From: JAGOBX01 sp017999075 [NCBI: Candidatus Babelota bacterium]
GTDB lineage: Bacteria > JAGOBX01
Assembly: GCA_017999075.1 (NCBI GenBank)
Contig: JAGOBX010000231.1
Coordinates: forward strand, 1 to 6,163
DNA length: 6,163 nucleotides
Direction of reading: 5' to 3'
Shown here: piece by piece, positions 1 to 3,794 of the stretch
How positions within the stretch are numbered: the stretch's first letter is position 1
Layout of the letters: each line of letters opens with the position of its first letter
Made by a program: the position numbers and the translations under genes
The notes under the pieces: generated by a model
Database searches by the model: none
What the model saw: only the letters and a program-made list of their open reading frames with translations
What the model was told of the DNA's origin: nothing

Positions 1-138
1 ACTGCTTCTTTAAAAAAAAATCTTTTATTTTTTACAAAACCTTTTTTTGATTAGTTTTTTTGATGATTTAATCTGAATATTTGAATTGTTGATAATCCAG
101 CAACTTTACTTTAAATTCGTGAAATATTTGGGTTAAAT
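1..138. other. AT-rich sequence past the terminator, no gene seen
   Basis: This stretch is dominated by A and T runs, including a 10-base direct repeat TTTTTTTGAT at 42-51 and 55-64. On the minus strand there is no ATG or GTG start; the only TTG checked hits a stop at once. On the plus strand one frame is open from base 1 to a TAG at 52-54 and another to a TGA at 48-50; either could be the tail of a convergent gene, but 16-17 residues are too few to judge. Confidence 0.4.
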
Positions 139-180
139 AAAAAAAATAATATTATTTCCTTTCGTATAAGGAAATAATAT
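139..180 (-). terminator. Rho-independent terminator after the minus-strand gene cluster
   Basis: A perfect 13-bp stem (149-161 ATATTATTTCCTT pairing with 168-180 AAGGAAATAATAT) closes a 6-base loop. Read on the minus strand, it is followed after two bases by eight T residues (139-146 on the plus strand are all A). It lies 72 bases after the TAG stop of the coiled-coil/TPR gene. The stem is AT-rich with few G-C pairs, as expected in this genome. There is no T run on the plus-strand side, so it works for minus-strand transcripts only. Confidence 0.8.
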
Positions 181-252
181 ATACAATAAAGTAAGTTGTT
201 AAGTGAAAAAAAATTAAACAATTGCAAAAATAATACTTTTTTAATTTATTTT

Positions 253-1764
253 CTATCTTGATTTTAACTGTATGCGCGATTTTAATTTTTGATTTTCGCG
301 GCTTGCAGGATTTATTTTAAGCGCTTCGTTTATTTCAACAAGCGCCTTATTATAATCTTTGAGTTTATAATTAATAACTGCCGCGTTATAATAAAGCGCG
401 TCATTATCGGCATCTATACTTTTAAGTTTTTCAATATCTTTTAGCGCGTTATTGAAATCTGACGCATTAACGCTTTTACTAATTTTTTCAAACTGCATTT
501 CCGACAATTGCGTTCTTAATAATTGAATTGTTTTCTCTAATTTTTCTATGGTCGGCCGATATTTATCAGCGTCGCTTAAAAGCTCGCCGTATTTTAAATT
601 TGAAAACGCGTATTGCTTTTCAAGTTCTGCTAATTTATTTGCGTATTCAGCATTTTCTTCTTTTAATAAAAGCATTTCTTTGTCTTTATTATTTGACGCC
701 GCAATAAAATTATTATACTCAAGCGTTACTTTACTAATATCCAATTTCAACTGCTGTATTTGGTTTTCCAAATCCGAATTTTTATTTTTATATTCATCAA
801 CAATAGAATATTGAATTTTCAACTGCTGATTAATATTAACAATTTCTTTTTCCATATTTTGATTTTCAATTTGAAAATCAGATATTTGTTTTTCAAGTAT
901 GGCGTTTTTTTCAACAATATTTTCAAATTTATTTGTAATTGTTTGATTCTCGGTTGCCAATATAATATTTTTTTGTTTTTCAATTGCGTTTAATTGCAAT
1001 TCATTTTGTAATTTGTTTTCTAACTCTGTCTTCATTAAAAACATCTTTTTTAAATCAGTCTCAAGTATTTTATTTTCTTCAACCAGCGAAATATTCTTCC
1101 GCTTTTCAGCGGCGCTTGTCTGCTTTTCGTCCTCAAGCTGTTTTTCCAACTTTGATTTTTCATCAATTATTACATTATATTTTTTATTCAATATTTCAAT
1201 AACATTAGTCATATCTTCAAGTTCAACTTTCAATTTATCGTTTATTTCTTCTGATTTGACTAATTGTTCCTGAATTTTTGTATCCATATCATTCTTAACA
1301 TAAACAATTTTCTCGACTTCATTTTCGATAACAACGGTATCAGTATAAACAAGCGTTTCAATCTTTTTTTCAACTATAACAGGTTCAATTATTTTTTCCA
1401 AAATTTCAAAAAATGAACTATCGGAAAAGTCAATACCAGTATTTTTTTTTTCGCCAACACGCCAAAAATATCTGCCGGCCGAAAAAAGAACAATATTTTC
1501 TTCAATCTGATCATCAAGCAAATATGTTTCTTTACGATATACTAACGGATTAAATTCAGTATCTTTAGACACTTCAAGAATATACTGCGTATTTTGATTA
1601 TCTGAATTCCAGATAAAATTAATTTCGGCGGCTGTCATTGCGATTTTTTCAACCGGAAAAATTAAAACCGGCGCCGTATAAGCAGCCGCTATATTCAAGA
1701 ACAGCAGCATAAAAAAAACAAATAATAAATTAAATGTTTTATTGCAATTTTTTGTTTTTTTCAT
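253..1764 (-). CDS. Exported protein: signal peptide, FN3-like domain, long coiled coil, C-terminal TPRs
   Basis: A protein of about 503 residues from ATG 1764 (MKKTKNCNK). This start gives a clean signal peptide (hydrophobic core NLLFVFFMLLFLNI, likely cut after AAA at residue 28). Starts at ATG 1782 or TTG 1791 are open upstream; none has a strong Shine-Dalgarno. Residues about 29-121 form an FN3-like beta-domain (FIWNSDNQ..YILEVSKD..F, then GRYFWRV at 98-103). A linker with repeated V-E-K/I-V-Y patterns follows (VEKKIETLVYTDTVV, EVEKIVYVKND). Residues about 160-425 are heptad-rich coiled coil (K, E, N, Q, L, I), with a 42-residue internal periodicity. Residues about 432-495 form two TPR-like helical pairs (DFNNALKDIEKLKSIDADN, then DYNKALVEINEALKINP). 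The design suggests a periplasmic scaffold or spacer protein; no enzyme motif is seen. The start overlaps the PorV/PorQ-like gene by 26 bases, so translational coupling is likely. It is the last gene before the terminator at 139-180. The exact function is unknown. Confidence 0.85.
   Translation of the reverse strand: MKKTKNCNKTFNLLFVFFMLLFLNIAAAYTAPVLIFPVEKIAMTAAEINFIWNSDNQNTQYILEVSKDTEFNPLVYRKETYLLDDQIEENIVLFSAGRYFWRVGEKKNTGIDFSDSSFFEILEKIIEPVIVEKKIETLVYTDTVVIENEVEKIVYVKNDMDTKIQEQLVKSEEINDKLKVELEDMTNVIEILNKKYNVIIDEKSKLEKQLEDEKQTSAAEKRKNISLVEENKILETDLKKMFLMKTELENKLQNELQLNAIEKQKNIILATENQTITNKFENIVEKNAILEKQISDFQIENQNMEKEIVNINQQLKIQYSIVDEYKNKNSDLENQIQQLKLDISKVTLEYNNFIAASNNKDKEMLLLKEENAEYANKLAELEKQYAFSNLKYGELLSDADKYRPTIEKLEKTIQLLRTQLSEMQFEKISKSVNASDFNNALKDIEKLKSIDADNDALYYNAAVINYKLKDYNKALVEINEALKINPASRENQKLKSRIQLKSR
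646..1149 (-). repeat. 42-residue (126-base) periodicity in the coiled coil
   Basis: Four successive 42-residue units each start with L-E-x-[QK]-[LI] (LEKQL, LENKL, LEKQI, LENQI), with first codons at 1149, 1023, 897 and 771. Units 1 and 2 are clearly related: 14 of their first 26 residues are identical, including EKRKNISLVEEN against EKQKNIILATEN. Units 3 and 4 share mainly the opening motif. Because 42 is six heptads, the periodicity keeps the coiled-coil register and suggests old internal duplication. Confidence 0.55.
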
Positions 1765-3256
1765 ATAAAATTCTTTTCCCATCTTTATCAAACCCTTTCA
1801 CCGTATAATAATATTCGACGCGATTATCGTCAATATCAATTTTAAATTCATCAGTTTCAATTATTTGTTTGTGATACGGTTTTTTCATATCAGAACTTTT
1901 ATATACTTCAATAATTACTATCTCGCTTTCATTCCTGTCAAATTTCAGATTCACGGTTTTAAAAACCGAAAATTCCGGAGCAGTCCGCCAATCACTTATA
2001 TCATTAGTTGTATTTTCAATTATTCTATAACGCCAGAAATACTTGCCGTAATCTAATTTGACTGAATATTTATCAGCTCTTACAAAATAATTTAAAATAT
2101 TTGCGTCATCAAAATTTTCTGTATTACAAATTTCAATTTCAACCGCATTACTGTCAAAATTATTTATAATAAAATTAACATCTTCTTCTGCAGATATTTT
2201 ATTTTTTTCTAATGAAACTATGGTAATAATATCTTTCCTAACAGGTATGAATCTTGTAATTTTTTCAGTTATTTTAGGTTGAATTGTTTTATCAGTTGTA
2301 ACAGCGGTTGACTTTTCAGTCAAGTTTTCTTTTTTTATATGCGCGGCAACAGGAAATTTGCCAAAATTATAAGCGAAGGTAATCTTATGCGAATTATCAA
2401 AATATTCATATGGAATATACGCGTAATTAATATCAATACCATTCGTTAAATTCAAATCAAACCCGAGCGAAAAGCCGCGGCTCGCGTCATTTGCGCCGTC
2501 AAGTCCGCATCTGATTTTAAATATATTATTCAAATTATATTCTGCGCCTATAAAAATATTTTCATCCTGATTGCGTATTTTTTCTATATCCAAAAATAAA
2601 CCGAGCCGTTCATCAAAAATATAATACGACGCGCCCAATCTAACAAGCAGCGGCAAGTCTTCGCTTTTAGTCTGATATTTAATTTGACTGCCGATATTCT
2701 GTAATGTCACTCCAATCGCAACTGAATATTCTTTCAGTAAATATAAAGCTCCTAAATCAATAGCCACAGCATTCCCACTATGACTTTCAAGTTTTTCATT
2801 AAAAAATTTTAAACCAACGCCAGTATAAACATCGCCGATTTTAGGCGTGCCGAGATAACACTTAACAAGATAACTTTTAGCTGAAAAACTGCCGCCGGCT
2901 GAACTATAAGTTGTTCTATCAAAATCGCCGTAATCAAAATAATTTAAACCAAAATAATATCTGTGATCTTTATAATTATTAATAAAACTAATATTTTTCT
3001 GACTCATAGATTCGAGATATTCATTATGCGAAAATCCGATTGTTTTATTTTTTAAAAGCGACAAATACGCCGGATTAAGTTGGATAAACTGCCAATTAGG
3101 TTTTAATAGGCCTGCGCCTGCATTTCCTGAAGCATTAATTGCCGCTTCAGGATATACAAGCAACGCCTCACCGGAATTTGCGCCCGCGCTGCCGCTGGCA
3201 AATAATAAACAAGGTATTAAAATTAATAACATCAAAATTCCTAATGTTTTTTTCAT
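1739..3256 (-). CDS. PorV/PorQ-like outer-membrane beta-barrel with C-terminal FN3-like extension
   Basis: A protein of about 505 residues. The start is taken at ATG 3256 (MKKTLGILM), nine bases after a GGAG. An in-frame ATG at 3262 lies only three bases after that GGAG and is less likely. Residues 1 to about 25 form a signal peptide ending near LLFASGSA. Residues about 28-300 are alternating beta-strands in the PorV/PorQ style: a small-residue-rich N-terminal segment, the conserved-type LNPAYLSLL, IGFSHNEYLESM and many aromatic strand ends such as YYFGLNYFDYG. PorV and PorQ belong to the type IX secretion outer-membrane set, but many relatives in uncultured phyla have no tested role. Members are usually about 300-350 residues. 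Here a linker (about 300-345) leads to an FN3-like domain with YFWR near residue 406 and SDWRTAPEFSVF after it, then a further beta-rich segment to the end. The position between a protein with a sorting-like C-terminus and a coiled-coil partner supports a role in export or surface anchoring; that role is inferred. The 3' end overlaps the next gene. Confidence 0.75.
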   Translation of the reverse strand: MKKTLGILMLLILIPCLLFASGSAGANSGEALLVYPEAAINASGNAGAGLLKPNWQFIQLNPAYLSLLKNKTIGFSHNEYLESMSQKNISFINNYKDHRYYFGLNYFDYGDFDRTTYSSAGGSFSAKSYLVKCYLGTPKIGDVYTGVGLKFFNEKLESHSGNAVAIDLGALYLLKEYSVAIGVTLQNIGSQIKYQTKSEDLPLLVRLGASYYIFDERLGLFLDIEKIRNQDENIFIGAEYNLNNIFKIRCGLDGANDASRGFSLGFDLNLTNGIDINYAYIPYEYFDNSHKITFAYNFGKFPVAAHIKKENLTEKSTAVTTDKTIQPKITEKITRFIPVRKDIITIVSLEKNKISAEEDVNFIINNFDSNAVEIEICNTENFDDANILNYFVRADKYSVKLDYGKYFWRYRIIENTTNDISDWRTAPEFSVFKTVNLKFDRNESEIVIIEVYKSSDMKKPYHKQIIETDEFKIDIDDNRVEYYYTVKGFDKDGKRILYEKNKKLQ

Positions 3257-3263
3257 ATTCATA

Positions 3264-3269
3264 CTCTCC
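3264..3269 (-). promoter_or_regulatory. Shine-Dalgarno of PorV/PorQ-like gene
   Basis: GGAGAG on the minus strand. The GGAG core lies nine bases before ATG 3256 but only three before ATG 3262, favouring the MKKTLG start, which also gives the standard signal-peptide N-terminus. Confidence 0.65.
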
Positions 3270-3325
3270 AGTTATAAAAACAATTTTTTATATGACTACA
3301 CACCGCATAAAACGGATTTTTTTTT

Positions 3326-3352
3326 ACCACGAATCCAACAAATTTTACGAAT
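3326..3352 (+). repeat. Inverted repeat, left copy (3' side of GxxExxY gene)
   Basis: On the plus strand it begins ACCACGAATCCAACA and ends TTTTACGAAT. It differs from the right copy at three positions (11, 15 and 21 of 27). The 9-base pattern of ACGAAT units is kept, with the middle unit changed to ACAAAT. It starts four bases after the TAA stop of the GxxExxY gene, so the two copies tightly enclose the open reading frame. Confidence 0.85.
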
Positions 3353-3356
3353 CAAT

Positions 3357-3734
3357 TTATAAAAGTATTCTTTCATATTTTAATTCTGTATGTTCACCAA
3401 AATTAACAATTATACCAAGTTTATTTTTTGTTGCTTTCAGATAATTAAAGACCTGCGCTTTATGCTCATTTAATATTGCCGATACAGCTTTAATTTCAAC
3501 TATTATCTTATCATAACAAATAAAATCCGGCTTATATTTCTGTTTTAATTTTCGATCTTTATAATATATAATCAATTCTGTTTGTGGAATATAAGGGATA
3601 TGTTGCTCAGAAAATTCTATTTCAAGACATTCTTGATATACACTTTCTAAAAAACCACCACCCATTTGATTATAAACTTCGAAACAAGCTCCAATTATTT
3701 TATAACTCTCGTCCTTAAATAACACTTTTGTCAT
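3357..3734 (-). CDS. GxxExxY protein, PD-(D/E)XK nuclease-fold family
   Basis: A 125-residue protein of normal length for the GxxExxY family (PDDEXK_3 type). It has the name-giving motif G27-F-L-E30-S-V-Y33. The nuclease-fold core follows: K-P-D70-F, then V-E80-I-K82-A. The usual tail motifs are also present: H91..Q94..NYLKAT, GIIVNFG and a final ERI. The gene therefore looks intact, with all expected acidic and lysine positions. The biological function of the family is not established; nuclease activity is only suggested by the fold. A longer reading from a TTG at 3746 is possible, but that TTG overlaps the GGAG Shine-Dalgarno at 3741-3744. The real start is ATG at 3734 (spacing 6) or 3737 (spacing 3). 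The gene sits between two envelope genes on the same strand but has no evident link to them. It is flanked within a few bases by a 27-bp inverted repeat. It has few CG dinucleotides (6 in 378 bases against 29 in the first 400 or so bases of the neighbour upstream), which fits acquisition as a separate unit. Confidence 0.92.
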   Translation of the reverse strand: MTKVLFKDESYKIIGACFEVYNQMGGGFLESVYQECLEIEFSEQHIPYIPQTELIIYYKDRKLKQKYKPDFICYDKIIVEIKAVSAILNEHKAQVFNYLKATKNKLGIIVNFGEHTELKYERILL

Positions 3735-3740
3735 CATAAT

Positions 3741-3744
3741 CTCC
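3741..3744 (-). promoter_or_regulatory. Shine-Dalgarno of GxxExxY gene
   Basis: GGAG on the minus strand, six bases before ATG 3734 and three before ATG 3737. It overlaps the in-frame TTG at 3746, which rules that codon out as the start. Confidence 0.7.
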
Positions 3745-3750
3745 AAAATT

Positions 3751-3777
3751 ATTCGTTAAATTCGTTAGATTCGTGGT
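3751..3777 (-). repeat. Inverted repeat, right copy (5' side of GxxExxY gene)
   Basis: On the minus strand this 27-base element begins ACCACGAATCTAACG and consists of ACGAAT three times at an exact 9-base step (ACGAATCTA, ACGAATTTA, ACGAAT). It matches the copy at 3326-3352 in inverted orientation at 24 of 27 positions. It ends six bases before the GGAG of the GxxExxY gene, so it forms that gene's leader. Confidence 0.85.
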
Positions 3778-3794
3778 TATTAATTTTCAAAATA

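Larger units (their letters stand above)
3326..3777 (-). mobile_element. Putative 452-bp inverted-repeat-bounded GxxExxY cassette
   Basis: The unit holds the right inverted repeat, a Shine-Dalgarno, the GxxExxY gene and the left inverted repeat, with almost no other sequence. It lies between two genes that look functionally related. No transposase is encoded and I see no convincing target-site duplication outside the repeats (left flank is a T run, right flank TATTAATTTTC), so mobility is inferred. If mobile, it would have to move in trans or be copied in another way. Alternatives are a repeat-regulated resident gene or an RNA-level element. Confidence 0.4.

Noticed and set aside
113-121. A third copy of the inverted-repeat motif (AAATTCGTG)
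   Set aside because: Only one short unit matches, without the 9-base repetition; chance is sufficient.
548-1273. Plus-strand open frames opposite the coiled-coil gene
   Set aside because: They are F/I/S/L-rich mirror frames of a K/E/N-rich coiled coil, with no ribosome site or recognisable domain.
3190-3215. Lipoprotein signal in the PorV/PorQ-like protein (cysteine after LIP in the signal peptide)
   Set aside because: Proline directly before the cysteine does not fit a lipobox, and an A-x-A type cleavage region follows.
3298-3325. Possible plus-strand terminator: CCG, short loop, CGG, then a T run
   Set aside because: The stem is only three base pairs, and no plus-strand gene lies before it.
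3270-3325. Promoter for the PorV/PorQ-like gene (TATAAA or TATAAC on the minus strand)
   Set aside because: TATA-like hexamers are expected by chance in such AT-rich sequence, and no -35-like hexamer is at a suitable distance.
3741-3746. TTG at 3746 as start of the GxxExxY gene
   Set aside because: It overlaps the GGAG Shine-Dalgarno; two ATG codons follow at proper spacing and the family's N-terminus starts there.
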